Below, piece by piece: positions 1 to 11,195 of a stretch of DNA of 64,000 nt (position 1 is its first letter; every line of letters starts with the position of its first letter). Below the pieces are notes generated by a model that saw nothing but the letters and a program-made list of their open reading frames with translations, was not told the DNA's origin and did no database searches. The DNA comes from Rana temporaria (lineage: Eukaryota > Chordata > Amphibia > Anura > Ranidae). The position numbers and the translations under genes are program-made. The stretch spans positions 182,912,278-182,976,277 of the forward strand of contig NC_053492.1 in the NCBI RefSeq assembly GCF_905171775.1. The letters are read 5' to 3'.

Positions 1-313
1 GCTGTATGCAGGAAATAAAAGGGCAGAGCTAAGACATTTAACAGGTGAGTGATTGTATTGCCACCTTCTACGTGAAAGCTATCCTGGTGACCACTGTTGC
101 CAAAATAGTAAATCCAATATTTTACAGTCATAAAAAAAAAAAAGGGGTAGGGAAAAAAAATTCAAATGTGGACACCCACTGCTGTGACAACTATCTTTAC
201 CTCTACATTGCCAATGGCATTCTGTGCATTAAGGTAAAAAAAAAACAACTCATGTTTTGCTTTGCTCCCAGACACCACCCCCCCACACACAATATATACC
301 TGATCTCAATACA
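1..313. other. No gene recognised
   Basis: AT-rich sequence with several A-runs (for example 131-140 and 236-244). An open frame crosses it into the next repeat but its composition is that of translated repeat and homopolymer, so I call nothing coding here. Confidence 0.5.
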
Positions 314-600
314 GTTCTCTCTCCCTCCTCACTGGCTCAGAGAAAGCAGTGGAAACCATTGGCTCCTGCTTCTGTCAATCACAGCCTGTGAAAAGAGCAG
401 AGGGCAGGGCGGAGCCTTGCTGTCTGTTTCTATAAGCATAGACGGCTCAGCTCTGAATCAAGCCTGCAGATGTGGCACCATAGGAGCCAGCTTTCTATGG
501 TGGCACACTGAAATGAGGAGGAGCCAGGAACACTGATGGGACCCCAGAAGAGGAGGTTCAGGGCTGCTCTGTGCAAATCATTGCACAGAACAGGCAATCC
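314..600 (-). repeat. Copy of dispersed repeat family B (diverged)
   Basis: The block contains 'cattggctcctgcttctgtc' followed by 'aatcacagcc', and ends with 'gggaccccagaagagg' and 'ctctgtgcaaat'. The same order of blocks occurs at 58,930-59,345, and in reverse complement at 23,531-23,926 and 24,337-24,778. These copies show an interspersed family of about 400 bp. No coding capacity is evident. It is probably a non-autonomous DNA element, because better copies end in tttaaag/ctttaa-like termini, but the class is not proven. Confidence 0.6.
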
Positions 601-851
601 TTCTTTTTTTTTTTTTTTTTTTTTTTATCACATTTTTTACGATCCCTTTTAACTTTTATTCCCTATCACATTTTGATACTTCCTCTTTTTAAACTAGTGA
701 TTAGCTCTGACTGCAAGACCTGACAGTTGTTATGAAATTAACAACTTTTTTACCTTCTTTAGGCTAATTTAAAACCACAAAATGATGTAAACTTATGTTC
801 AAATTCTTTTTTAAAAAAGGTGGGGTAACTGGCTTCTGAACTAAATATATA

Positions 852-1002
852 CAGTGGGGAAAATAATTATTTGATCCCCTGCAGATTTTTCAAGTTTGCC
901 CACTTACAAAGAGGTAAAACGTTTCTTGTAGTTGGCTACCGGGTTTAACACATCTTAGGAGGGATTTTGATCCACTCTTCTCATCAGATCTTCTCTAAAT
1001 CC
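852..1002 (+). mobile_element. Terminal fragment of a Tc1/mariner-like transposon
   Basis: A TA dinucleotide is followed by 'cagtggggaaaataattat' and 'ttgatcccctg', which I recognise as the terminus of a vertebrate Tc1-like family. Only about 150 bp remain. The fragment ends where another element (1,006 onward, preceded by TTA) begins, so it was truncated or interrupted there. No transposase sequence is left. Confidence 0.6.
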
Positions 1003-1005
1003 TTA

Positions 1006-1321
1006 ATGCCGCGTACACACGATCGTTTTTCGGGTTCTAATAAATGACGTTTTTAAGGGTCTAGAAAAAACAATGTTTTTTTTCAACCCGATCATTAAAA
1101 ACGGCCTTGCCTACACACGATCGTGAAAAAAAAAATGCTCTAGCAAAGCGCGATGACGTACGACGGAACTATAAAGGGGAAGTTCCATTCGGATGACGCC
1201 ACCCTTTGGGCTGATTTCGTTTTAGTAAAAGACGATTCGCGCTTTTCTGCCTGTTACAGCGTGATGAATGTGCTTACTCAATTACGAACGGTAGCTTTAC
1301 CAGAATGAGCGCTCCCGTCTC
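1006..1321. mobile_element. Truncated Harbinger-like MITE of the 'tacacacgatcg' group
   Basis: It starts after TTA with 'atgccgcgtacacacgatcg'. This matches the termini of the complete element at 56,363-56,776, which has a TAA target duplication. A second 'ctacacacgatcgtg' lies at about 1,111-1,126. The distal end is missing, so the copy is truncated near 1,321. Confidence 0.6.
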
Positions 1322-2041
1322 ATAAGAGCTAGGTGAGGAGAAGCAGCAGCACACTGAGCTGTGCAGCTGGGGGGGGGGGGGGGGTCAAATCTGATCATTG
1401 GAAGAGAGTACAGAGTTCCCAGCATAGCTAGTTCTTCTGCATATTTTTGGTAAAAAAAATCGCAATAAGCGTTTATCGGTTGGTTTGCGCAAAATGTATA
1501 GCGTTTACACAATAGGGGATAGTTTTATTGCATTTTTATAAAAAAAAAATACTACTAATGGCGGCGATCAGCGATTTTTTATTTTTTTTATTTTTTTATT
1601 TTTTTTTCGTGACTGCGTCATTGTGGCGGACAATTTTGACATATTTTTGGGACCATTGTCATTTTCACAGCAAAAAATGCATTTAAAATGCATTGTTTAT
1701 TGTGGAAATTACAGTTGCAGTTTGGGAGTTAACAGGGGGCGCTGAAGGAGTTATGTTTCACCTAGTGTGTGTTTACAACTGTAGGGGGGTGTGGCTGTAG
1801 GAGTGACATCATCGATTGTGTCTCCCTATAAAGGGGATGACACGATCGATGCAGCCGCCTCAGTGAAGCACGGGGACCGATCGCGGGACCCCAGCGGCAA
1901 TCGGGTCCCGGAGCTTCGGGTCGCGGGAGCGCGCCCGCAACCCGCGGCTGGGTACATGTACAGGATGTACCTGTACCTACATCTGCCCAGCCGTGCCATT
2001 CTGCTGACGTATATATGCAGGAGGCGGTCCTTAAGTGGTTA
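1322..2041. repeat. Family A repeat ('ccacttaa' terminus), 5'-truncated copy
   Basis: It contains 'cgcaataagcgtttat', 'tggcggcgatcagcgat' and 'tttttgggaccattgtc', and it ends with 'ggtccttaagtggttaa' at about 2,041. The same ordered blocks recur at 3,270-4,171, 35,571-36,392, 48,338-49,350 and (inverted) 61,735-62,453. This is the most frequent family in the window. The copy has a G-run at about 1,370-1,383 and a GC-rich distal third. No protein is encoded. The first 100 bp may belong to something else. Confidence 0.65.
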
Positions 2042-2460
2042 ACATTCGGTTTTAAAATGAAAACCACAAACACTGAAAATTTCTTTGACCAATACGTTTT
2101 GTATTCTGCTCCTTCGAATTTTCCTGTCACTGTGTGGTCAAAAACGACCATCAATTTGACCCCCACTAACGATTAGAAAATCAAACAAACTTTCTTAGAA
2201 TAGCATTTTTTTTTTTTTTTTTAAGGAAGACATTGTTTTTGTATGGCCAGCAGAAGTGACAGCAGGCGCAATCCACCTGCCTATGACAAGGGAGTCTGTC
2301 ATACATAATATATTACAGTTATGTTTGAAAATCGACAAAACCGTCTTCTTTAAATAAAAAATTTGATCTCTGAGTCTGATGATATTAAACCTCCTAATGG
2401 TATATACAGTATATCTCTTCTGTTCTTCTCGGAGTGGATTAGAGATTTTGTTCCCTGACC

Positions 2461-2900
2461 ATATACCGTATTTATCGGCGTATACCGCGCACTTTTTTGC
2501 CCTGAAAATCAGGGCAAAATCGTATACGCCGATACCCGCTTTCCCGTGCCGAGTTTGAATACTGCGCCGACATATACCGAGCGCAGTACACTCGTGTATT
2601 GTCGGGAAGTCTCGGCTCCTCCCGCGCTGACGTCCTGGACGTACAGGACGTCAGCGCGAGAGTACCCGAGCATTGCCGACAATACAGTGTACTGCGCTCT
2701 GTATATGTCGGCGCAGTATTCAAACTCGGCGCGGGAAATGAGCGGGGAGGACGCCGCAGAAGGACGCCGGACCCGACGAAGAGGACACCCGAAGCCGCAA
2801 AAGGATGCCGGACCCGACGAAGAGGCAACCGTAGCATTCCAAAAACATGCACTTGTGCTGCACATATTTGCTTTTTTGTGTGCTTTTGTGCCACACACAC
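2461..2900. mobile_element. Palindromic MITE with 'ccgtatttatcggcgtata' terminus
   Basis: The left end reads 'ccgtatttatcggcgtata'. Inside, 2,534-2,747 is an imperfect inverted repeat centred near 2,639. For example, 'gagtttgaatactgcgccg' at 2,551 is mirrored by 'cggcgcagtattcaaactc' at 2,709-2,727. CpG density is high, so overlapping open frames on both strands are by-products of the palindrome. The right terminus is not clearly identifiable, and the end given is approximate. Confidence 0.6.
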
Positions 2901-3269
2901 ACTCATTTGAATGAGCTGCCCCACATGTGACAAAATGCAGCAAAGGAGCTTATGTGCCCTTTTTCACGAGATAAACGTGCATCTTTTTTTCCTGTGTTTG
3001 CACAATGAATGGCAACACAAGTGTTACAGGTGTGTTGTGTTTTTTTTTTTTTTTTTTTGCGTCTTTTGTAAATGCACCAAGTGTGAATGCAGACCAAATA
3101 TAGGTACAAAACGTAACATGGTCTTAAAGATTGTGTTTTTGCATGCAAGGGTACCAGCCAATTTGTCAATGTCTATATCATTGTATGATTTGATGTAATA
3201 GCAACTTTTTTTTTTTTTTTCTTAATACTTTTTTTTATCTTTATTTAAAACACTGTTATTTTGCGTTAT

Positions 3270-4171
3270 TTAACCCGTTTCCTGCCCAGGCCAATTTTTA
3301 GCTTTCAGCACTAACATTTTTGAATGACAATTGCGTGGTCGTGTGATGTTGTACCCAAATTACATTTTTGATCATTTTTATTTATTTTTTTCCCGCAAAG
3401 CTTTTTTTTTTTTTGGTGGTATTTAATCACCTCGGTTTTTATTTTTTGCGCCATAAACAAAAAAAGACCGTCAATTTTGAAAAAAATACAATATTTATTA
3501 CTTTTTGCTATAATACATATACCAATATTTTTTTTTTTTTTTTTTTTTTATTCCTTTTTTGTTTAGGCTGATATTTATTCTTCTACATATTTTTGGTTAA
3601 AAAAAATCACAAGCGTATATTGATTGGATTGAGCAAAAGTTGTGTCTACAAAATAGGTTAATGATTTATGCCATTTTTATTGTATTACTAGTAATGGCAG
3701 CGATCTGCGTTTTTTTTTTTTTTGTTTTTTATCTGGAGTGCCACATTGAGACGGACACTGTTCCCAATATTTTGGGACACTCACATTTATACAGCAATCA
3801 GTGCTATAAAAATGCACTGATTACTGTGTAAATGTGACTGGCAGGAAAGGGGTTAACACAAGGGGGCGATCAAGGGGTTAAATGAGACCGATTGGTGTTC
3901 CTCTGTACTAGGAACACACCGTCAGTCTCCTCTCCTATGACAGCACATGGATCTGTGTGTTTACACACACAGATCCACAGTCCATCTGTGTTAATGGGCA
4001 ATCGTGGGTGCCCGGCGGACATCGCGGCTGCTGGGCACGCGCATCGGGTCCCGAGTGATCCGGCGAGCACGCCCTCTCTACAATGCTGAGGGCGTCATAT
4101 GACAGCGGCCTGGAGGAACATAGGGTTCCTGCCGCCATCATATGACAATGCCTCAGGCGGCAAGTGGTTAA
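3270..4171 (+). repeat. Family A repeat, nearly full-length copy
   Basis: It begins 'taacccgtttcctgcccagg' and ends 'ggcaagtggttaag'. In between it has the family hallmarks: 'gacaattgcgtggtcgtg', 'tttggtggtattt', a 'gcgccataaacaaaaa' block, 'tttgggacactcacattt', and a GC-rich distal part with a short palindrome around 'gatctgtgtgtttacacacacagatc' (3,950-3,975). No protein coding is seen. Confidence 0.65.
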
Positions 4172-4228
4172 GAACAGGTAGTTACAAACAATAGTATTTT
4201 CTTGGAATGTATATTAGAGAGCCTCCTA

Positions 4229-4400
4229 TATCAGGGGTGTCCAACTCAATTTCATCGTGGGCCGCATCAGCATAATGATTGTATCTGTAAGATTGGATGT
4301 CCGGCGCATCCCCTCCCCTCCCCTTACATTGGATGTTAAAAGCCACCCCACCATCAGAAGTTGAGTCCCCCATTCTCCCTTACGTCAGTGTACCCCCGCG
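4229..4400. mobile_element. Fragment of a hAT-like element ('caggggtgtccaactcaa' end)
   Basis: 'caggggtgtccaactcaatt' followed by 'tcatcgtgggccgcatcag' is a typical hAT-type terminus that includes the 'gggccgc' motif. Only one end is recognised, and no target duplication could be assigned. Confidence 0.45.
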
Positions 4401-4458
4401 GGTTACCGCATTTAGTCGTGTTTGGTGTCTGAAACATGGAAATCTTCTGCGTCTAAAC

Positions 4459-4852
4459 TAGGGTTGTCCAGATACCGATACTAGTATCGGTATCGGGACC
4501 GATACCGAGTATTTGCGGGAGTACTCGTACTCGCGCAAATGCTCCCGATACCTAAATAGAATACTTTTTTTGTATTTATCAACATGTTCTATGAAAATTC
4601 TTTGAGTTTTTTACTACTGCGTGACAAGCAAATAAAACATTTTTATTCATTTTTACTCATTTTTATTCTTTTATAATGTCTTGAGTTAGAGTTCTTCATA
4701 ATTCTAAAGAAAATATCCTTAGTCTGTATTGTGGTTTGAAAACTGTCACATGACATTTAAAAAAAGTATCGGTATTCGGTATCGGCGACTACATGAAAAA
4801 AAGTATCGGTACTTGTACTCGGTCCTAAAAAAGTGGTATCGGGACAACCCTA
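4459..4852. mobile_element. Complete hAT-type MITE with 8-bp target duplication
   Basis: The element starts 'tagggttgtcc' and ends 'ggacaaccc' + 'ta', a perfect 11-bp terminal inverted repeat. It is flanked on both sides by 'gtctaaac' (4,451-4,458 and 4,853-4,860), an exact 8-bp target-site duplication as expected of hAT transposition. The 394-bp body contains repeated 'tatcggtatcgg' blocks and encodes nothing. Related termini occur in the element at 59,615-59,784. Confidence 0.88.
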
Positions 4853-5035
4853 GTCTAAACCCATTTTTTTGCTTTCAAAGAAACGCTGTTAAACAAGACT
4901 GTGTACATGGTCACATAGAATAACATTGAATGAGTTCAGGAGCAGTTAAAAAAAAAGCGTCCAACTGCCTCTGAACATACGTTTTAGTAGCGTCCTGTGT
5001 ACATGGGGCCTTGGCTGCACTGAAAAGATGCTTAA

Positions 5036-5440
5036 CCGGTTAACGCCCGCCCACTGTATATATACGTCCTCTTTTTAAAGATGGATATCTCGGTAACGGC
5101 AGCAGCTGCTGCCACAACCGAGGTATCCATCTCTTCTGTGGGCGGGCGTGTAAACGATAACGGCGGTCTCCGTGGCGGATTCGCCGCAAGATCGCCGTTA
5201 TCGGTGGCAGGAGAGGGCCCCCTCCCGCCGCTCTTCCACGCCCTCCGCCGCTTACCGGAGCCGTCGGTAGCGGCGGAGGAGATCGGATGCTGCTGGCTCT
5301 TCAGTGAGGACGCGAGTGAGGGCAAGATGGCCCCCACCCGTCATAGCTTTGCTGGGCGGAAGTGACGTCAAAACGTCAGTCCCGCCCAGCATCTTAAAGA
5401 GACAATTTTTTTGTTGTCATTTTTTTAAATGACAAAATTT

Positions 5441-5478
<38 letters not shown>

Positions 5479-6230
5479 ATTTAAGTCTAAATATGAGATC
5501 TGAGGTCTTTTTGACCCCAGATCTCCTATTTAAGAGGACCTGTCATGCTTTTTTCTATTACAAGGGATGTTTACATTCCTTGTAATAGGAATAAAAGTGA
5601 TACATTTTTTTTTTTTTAATTTCAGTGTAAAAAAGTATAAAATCAATAAAAATAAATAAGAAAACAAACAAAACATTTTTTTAAAGCACCCCATCCCGAC
5701 AAGCTCGCGCACAGAAGCGAACGCATACGCGAGTAGCGCCCGCATATGAAAACGACGTTCAAGCAATAATTCTAGTCCTAGACCTACTCTGTAGCTCAAA
5801 AAATGCAACCTATAGAATTTTTTAAACATCGCCTATCGAGATTTTTAAGGGTAAAAGTTTGACGCCAAGCCACAAGCGCAATTTTAAAACGTGACATGTT
5901 GGATATCATTTTACTCTGCGTAACATTATCTTTCACAATATATAAAAAAATTGGGCCAAATTTATTGTCTTATTTTTTAATTCAAAAAAGTGAATTTTTT
6001 CCAAAAAAAGTGTGCTTGTTAGACCGCTGCGCAAATATGGTGTGACAAAAAGTATTGCGATGACCGTCATTTTATTCTCTAGTGTGTCAGAAAAAAATAT
6101 ATATAATGTTTGGGGGTTTTAAGCAATTTTCTAGCAAAAAAAAACAGTTTTAGTCTTGTAAACGCCGAATCTGAAAAACAGATACAAGTCAAAAATGCTG
6201 AGGTTGTTTTTATAAACAAATAGACTTTAC
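5036..6230. repeat. Composite of family A-related repeats, GC-rich start
   Basis: It begins 'accggttaacgcccgcccac', followed by a palindrome around 5,078-5,135 ('gatggatatctcgg' mirrored by 'ccgaggtatccatc'). Further on are a long T-run (5,446-5,476), 'cctagacctactctgtagctc' and 'gacatgttggatatcatttt'. The last two blocks also belong to a frog-type interspersed family, and a related piece lies at 13,660-13,905. Open frames on both strands through the GC-rich start are mirror images and are not treated as genes. Confidence 0.5.
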
Positions 6231-6246
6231 CAAAAACTACAAATAC

Positions 6247-6500
6247 AATTGGACCCCTTTCACACCAAGGCGCTTTATAGGAGCTAAAAATAGGACCTGC
6301 AAAGTGCCTCTCCTGTCACTCCAATGTGAAAGCCTGAGGGTTTTCGAATGCACTGGCAGGACATCAAAAAAAGTCCTGCAAGCGACTTCTTTGAGGCGCT
6401 TTGCCGCTGCAAGGACACTTTTAACCGTTTTTCGGCCACTAACGGGGCTAAAAGTGCTCCGCTAGCGGCCGAACGTGACGTGAACAGTCTCAGATGATTC
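6247..6500. mobile_element. Partial MITE of the 'ctttcacac' group
   Basis: 'acccctttcacaccaaggcg' begins the block, and 'aagcgacttctttgaggcgc' and 'ggggctaaaagtgctccgct' follow. The same architecture is seen in the complete element at 26,997-27,366. Its right terminus is not visible, so the copy is probably truncated. Confidence 0.5.
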
Positions 6501-6983
6501 AGAGGCTGAAACAAATCTCCCTACATAAGTTTTACGTGTATATCTGCTGTCTTCAGCTTTCTGTACATCGTGTTAGAATTTTTACTTCCTCTTTCAGCAG
6601 TGGGAGGGGAGTCTTGGCATACACTGTGTGACCGCTGATTGTAGGAAAAGCACCCCCCCCCCTTTCACACAGGCAGAGGAAGAAAGAAACTTTCAGAGTT
6701 GTGCGGTGAATAGATCAGCTGTCAGCTGATTCCATGAATCAGGTTTTCAGCCACTTTTAAGACAAATCTGCCCTTGAGACACTGATAAGTTAGAACCATT
6801 GTCATTTCCAAAAGGAAAAAATTAGAAACCGTGGAAATCTTTTATTAAACTGGTATAATTCTACATTCAATCAATTGGTGGAATGGGCAAGGTTGGGGCT
6901 ATTAAAAATAATGCAGAAGTGTTTTTGTGGGTAGTTTGTATGGCTATGACTGTTGGTATTTTATGAAGGGGATAAGTGTAGAG
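6501..6983. other. No gene or repeat recognised
   Basis: Mixed-composition sequence with a C-run at 6,651-6,662. I see no coding signal or terminal repeats. Confidence 0.4.
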
Positions 6984-7335
6984 CATGGGTGCCCAACCTT
7001 TTGAAGAGCGAGGGCCACTTTAGCGACTTGGTATCCGGTCGTGGGCCACAATGAGCGTAAAGGGCGGATGGCAGGTCTGTGTCCGCTCTGCATATGTAGA
7101 GCAGACACAGACGCAGCCCGCTCTACCCTAAGGACCCTCCGATCCGCCCAGACAGAAGGGGACAGATCCCCTTTTGTTTTGTTTTTTAAGCAGATCGGAT
7201 TGCAGATAGGTGGGTGTAAACGGACACTAGTCTGTTTACATCTGCCGCTTTATAGAGGTGAATGGAGAGTCAGTTTTGAGTCCACCTGAAAACACAGGCA
7301 GACCCGATCGGACCGACCATGTGAAAGGGGCCTAA
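6984..7335. mobile_element. hAT-like fragment adjoining a 'ctttcacac' terminus
   Basis: It begins 'catgggtgcccaacctttt' and 'gcgagggccact', a variant of the hAT-type 'gggtgtccaac...gggccgc' start seen at 4,229. It ends 'catgtgaaaggggcctaag', followed immediately by 'gctgctttcacactgatgca', another MITE-type end. Boundaries are approximate. Confidence 0.45.
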
Positions 7336-7435
7336 GGCTGCTTTCACACTGATGCACAGCGGTTTACCTGCATCTCAACTGACCTCAATCTTCACTTCTT
7401 CCTCAGCATTCCTGCAGGTGGCTGCTGGCTGTCCT

Positions 7436-7639
7436 CCAGGGAAGGTACTGCTGGCTGGTACTGGTACTGCTGGTGTGTACTGCTGATGGGTACTGGTACT
7501 TCTGGTGGGTACTGCTGACTGGTACTGCTGGTGGATACTGGTACTGCTGGTTTGTACTTCTGACTGGTACTGATGGCAGGTAGTGATGACTGGTACTGCT
7601 TATTGGTACTGGTGATGATGACTGATTGCTAGTGGCTGG
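7436..7639. repeat. Minisatellite of 'ctggtactg' units
   Basis: The block is built from degenerate units such as 'tggtactgctgg' and 'tgggtactgctgact'. It is interrupted after 'gctgg' at 7,639 by a TG...CA element. The units resume at 8,337 ('gctggtactgctattgat'), so the array predates the insertion. An open frame of Ser/Thr/Gln-rich residues on the minus strand is a translation of the repeat only. Confidence 0.75.
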
Positions 7640-8336
7640 TGATAGGAAATTGCCAATATATAGCCAATATATCAATACATATTGCTAATATCTAATATAT
7701 CAGCTGCAATATATACATTGATATACATTGATACAGCATACTGTCTATATACATATATAGTCTATCTTTGTATTAACACAGATATGTGCAAAAGTTTCTA
7801 TGCAGCAATAGTTATAGTTAGGTTTCCTCTATATGGAAAATGACTGTCTTTAAAAGTATCTTACAGAGAGAGATGTTTTTGAAGATGTTATGTAACCACA
7901 GGTTTATATCAAGATAGCAATGTCTGTACATTGTACAAATGCCTGCCAGGTTTAGGCCACATAAAAAGGGTGACATTTGCTAACATGTGCAGTAACAAGA
8001 ACTGTGATAGATGTGGTCAGATTAAGGGGCTATCGTTTGCGTCACAAATGTAAAATGTTTTTGTAACACTTTGTATAACCTTTGTAACTGGGGAATTTTT
8101 ATAAGCTTGATATTTCATTGGTTAGAAGGGTGTTAAGCTAGGGGCTGGTTTTGGGAGGTTTAGGGAAATTTTGTGGTTTAAGGTTATAAATTGTCAACGA
8201 TGTCTGTCGATGTCTGATTTCAATATACAATCTTATTGAACCCATCACAGCGTCATTGGTTTTCTTTGATTGTCCGGCTAGCCGAAGTTTCATACACAGA
8301 TCAAACCGAAGGGTGCACCCGATCGGAGTCCTAACA
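7640..8336. mobile_element. Probable solo LTR with 5-bp target duplication
   Basis: The 697-bp block starts 'tgataggaaa' and ends 'agtcctaaca', so it has TG...CA ends and a short imperfect inverted repeat (tgataggA/Tcctaaca). It is flanked by 'gctgg' at 7,635-7,639 and 8,337-8,341. It has a 'gttataaattg' TATA-like site near 8,184, followed by an 'aatctta' stretch. No internal retroviral or gypsy coding region is present, which fits a solo LTR left by recombination. Because 'gctgg' is also part of the minisatellite unit, the duplication alone is weak evidence. The LTR class (ERV or Ty3/gypsy) cannot be set. Confidence 0.55.
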
Positions 8337-8783
8337 GCTGGTACTGCTATTGATACTGGTGGCTGCTGTCCCCGTGTCCCGACCCGCCATCCCCGAGCAT
8401 CATTCTGACAGAAGCATGCGGCTGCAGTAGAGAGCATGCTTCCTGTCGCAGGCGGAGTACATTTGGTATCGCTTCACCTGTGAAGGAGCCGGTGCTATAC
8501 AGGAAACATTGGCTCTGCTTCCTCTAGCGGCGGCTTTGTTCTTTGCGCTAATGTTCGGAGATGGCGGGTTCGGGAACCCACGATCTGGGCTTGCCGACCA
8601 GTCATTTCAGAGCAAGATTGTGATGGGCAACATCGGAGGGGCCAGCAGTAGGGCACCCCTGGTGTAGAGGGTACGACATAAGACATTATGTACAGGAGAG
8701 GAGAGCAGAAGTTACAGGGGTGAGCAGTATATGTAGTGGAGGAGCGAGGAGGTTGTGATGGCAAGCAGTATGGGGAGTAAGAA
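8337..8783. other. Minisatellite remnant, then unrecognised sequence
   Basis: The first ~40 bp continue the 'ctggtactg' array. The rest is moderately GC-rich and contains no recognised gene or element. It includes a short open frame that I do not support. Confidence 0.4.
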
Positions 8784-8920
8784 TGAGCTCTGGCGTGTTC
8801 GCATAGAACACATTCAGAGCCCGCCAGGAAGTGTGCACTGCGCTAATCACAGTCAGGGAGACATTGTCCCGATGCTCGGCTGCAGGGATCGTGAAATGTC
8901 TCCCTGGCTGTATTAAAGGT
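8784..8920. mobile_element. Fragment of the 'gagctccggcgtgttcgc' palindromic MITE
   Basis: 'gagctctggcgtgttcgcat' plus 'agagcccgccaggaagt' and 'gatgctcggctgcagggatc' match the left arm and centre of the complete palindromic element at 40,587-40,798. The right arm is missing after 'ctccctggctgtatt'. Confidence 0.65.
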
Positions 8921-8934
8921 ATTAAAGCCCAGTT

Positions 8935-9507
8935 GAACCATTTATTACTGTAATGCAGTTACGTTCTCAACTTGGGTCAATCGGAGAATGCTTTGCATTC
9001 ATTCAGAAGAGAGTGCTGCAGGTGCCAAGTGTGACATTTTGAAGTCCTCAAATGTGCTAAGAATTTTCATACAAATGTTTGTTTTGAAAATCCTAAAAAT
9101 GTATGGTTTTAGGCTGTCAGCAGATCGTATCTAGTGAGATTCTCTCTCTCTTTTTGTCCAGAAACCATGTAATGAAGTATCTGGTTGCTATGTGTAACCC
9201 AGAAGGAGAAAATCCTTCCATCAGACACCGATAAAGAGGCTCAGTGTGGTCAGCTATTTATTGTTTACTTGCAGTAGCCAACAACAAAGGTGGGATTTTT
9301 CTCTAGCAGTAGCTTTTAAAAGATTAATGAAGTCTACCTTATGGACTAGTAAAGGTCGCTTCTATTTAACACCTCTCTGGCTGTAGAACATAAGGGAACA
9401 TAAATAATTAAACTTGATGTTAATCTGACTTCCTTTCTGTTTGAATATTAAATGATGATGCAACTGAAGTTTAAGGACTCTTGCAGACGGCCATATATTG
9501 GTGCATG
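8935..9507. other. Unrecognised sequence up to a retroelement insertion site
   Basis: I see no gene here. The last 15 bases (atatattggtgcatg, 9,493-9,507) are repeated exactly at 13,061-13,075 on the far side of the Penelope-like element, and I read them as its target duplication. Confidence 0.5.
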
Positions 9508-9680
9508 GAAAAAAGAAATGTTCCTGGACTGCCGAACTCTGATAGGCGATTTATTGAAACAAAATGAACAAAGGATAAAATCCAAAGCTGTATAACATCC
9601 AAAAATTCATGCAACACTGCAATCAATGGTAGAAAGGGGACAAAAAGGCTAACATGTTTCACATCATGGATAGATGCTTA

Positions 9681-10084
9681 GGCTCAATTCACACCTATGC
9701 ATGTTGCTTTTGAGCGTTTTTGCTGTGCTTGCTGCGTTTTTTGACGTGCGTTTTTACCACGATTTTACCGCAATTTGCGTTTTTTTTTTTTTTTTTTTTT
9801 TTTTTAGCTAGTAATTATTCATTTTTTTTACATATCCTTTAACAACCAGCTATAAACAGGTTAAAAAACTGAAAAATCGCGGTACTTGAGTTTTGGGTGC
9901 AGGTCCATTGAATTCTATTGCATGCAAAACGCTGCTTTTTGCATGAAAAAAAGTCCCTGACCCTTTTCAAAAACGCAGAGGCACAAAAAAGCATTGATGT
10001 GAACATGTTCCATAGGAAACCATGTTAAATTTCCCTGCATTTCTGCAAAAATGCATAAAAAAAAGCATTAGTGTGAATGGAGCC
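9681..10084. mobile_element. Harbinger-like MITE inside the Penelope-like element
   Basis: It starts 'ggctcaattcacac' and ends 'gtgtgaatggagcc', inverted repeats with one mismatch in 14. It is flanked by TTA on both sides (9,678-9,680 and 10,085-10,087), the 3-bp TWA duplication typical of PIF/Harbinger. The 404-bp body has a T-run (9,780-9,805) and no coding capacity. It lies in the 3' region of the retroelement and is therefore younger than it. Confidence 0.8.
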
Positions 10085-11195
10085 TTAGTCATAGCTGGGT
10101 TGTGTGAGGATCTGCAAGGATTTAAATAGAAAACTTTGAATGCATCCAAACCAATTAAAGCTGGTCTGCACAGCATTAAAAATCTAGATACCTGATTGAA
10201 AATTAGATACCTGATTGAAACTGACACAACCCATGGTCAGAACAGCATCTGCACAATCAAAAACACACATGTATGTGACATTCTAACCTAAAACACATTT
10301 TATGATATAGCCTTTATAAGTGTATGTGAAGACATACAAAGAAATGCAATAAATGAATACATACATATATATATATAAATCTACTGCAAAGGTAAAGTGT
10401 TATTAAATAAATATAAAATGAAAATCGATATGAATGATATCGTGGTAATAAAATGTGTGAATGTGGAGTTGTTCATAAATACGATGCTGATCTGTGTTGG
10501 AAATAAAACATAACAACAATGAATTGTTGATATGCAAGTGCGCAAAAACTGCAATAAATATATGAATATAAACATGTATTTATATAGTTATAAAAACATG
10601 GTCCAACATTAAGTGAAATAAATTAAATGGAATTAGATTAAATAAAATTAAATAAAATTTAAAATTAAGATCGGATCCATGTAGTGCAATAAATTTAATT
10701 AAATATTTGTTTATTTATGTGCAGGCAAATATGTTCAATGTTTGTATAATATAGTTATGCCCATGATGTAATATGGGCAAACCCCGACAAGCATGACGAG
10801 TATGCATGAAGAGAAATTATTTATAAATAAAAACATAATATAATAAGTTGCTAAAACTTTGTATAAATTAATATACTAAAGTTGTTATAATTACTACCAA
10901 CAACACTTGTCATATAAACTAATCCATTGCATCTATAAGAAATATAAAGAAAAATGTCATTAACATAAATCTATGGACAGCAAAGGAATATATGGAATAA
11001 AATGACAAGTGTGATGTGGGTCGAGCCCTAAACACTGAACTTTAAATATTAAAGGACGTATCTACGTGGTGTAAATGTGTATTTCATAACCAAAAAAAGG
11101 TCTGTTTTGATTTATTTCATCCCAAACAAAGGGAGTATATATAAACCAAACCTACGTCCTGAAACTAATCCTGGAACAAGAAAACTTGTTTGCAT

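Noticed and set aside
45..536. 163-residue open frame at the window start
   Set aside because: It runs through A-rich low-complexity sequence into a family B repeat; no domain is recognisable.
2472..2943. Overlapping 103-153-residue frames on both strands
   Set aside because: They lie within a CpG-rich palindromic MITE; mirrored frames appear on both strands.
7403..7675. Ser/Thr/Gln/Tyr-rich frame that could suggest a mucin-like protein
   Set aside because: It is a translation of the 'ctggtactg' minisatellite.
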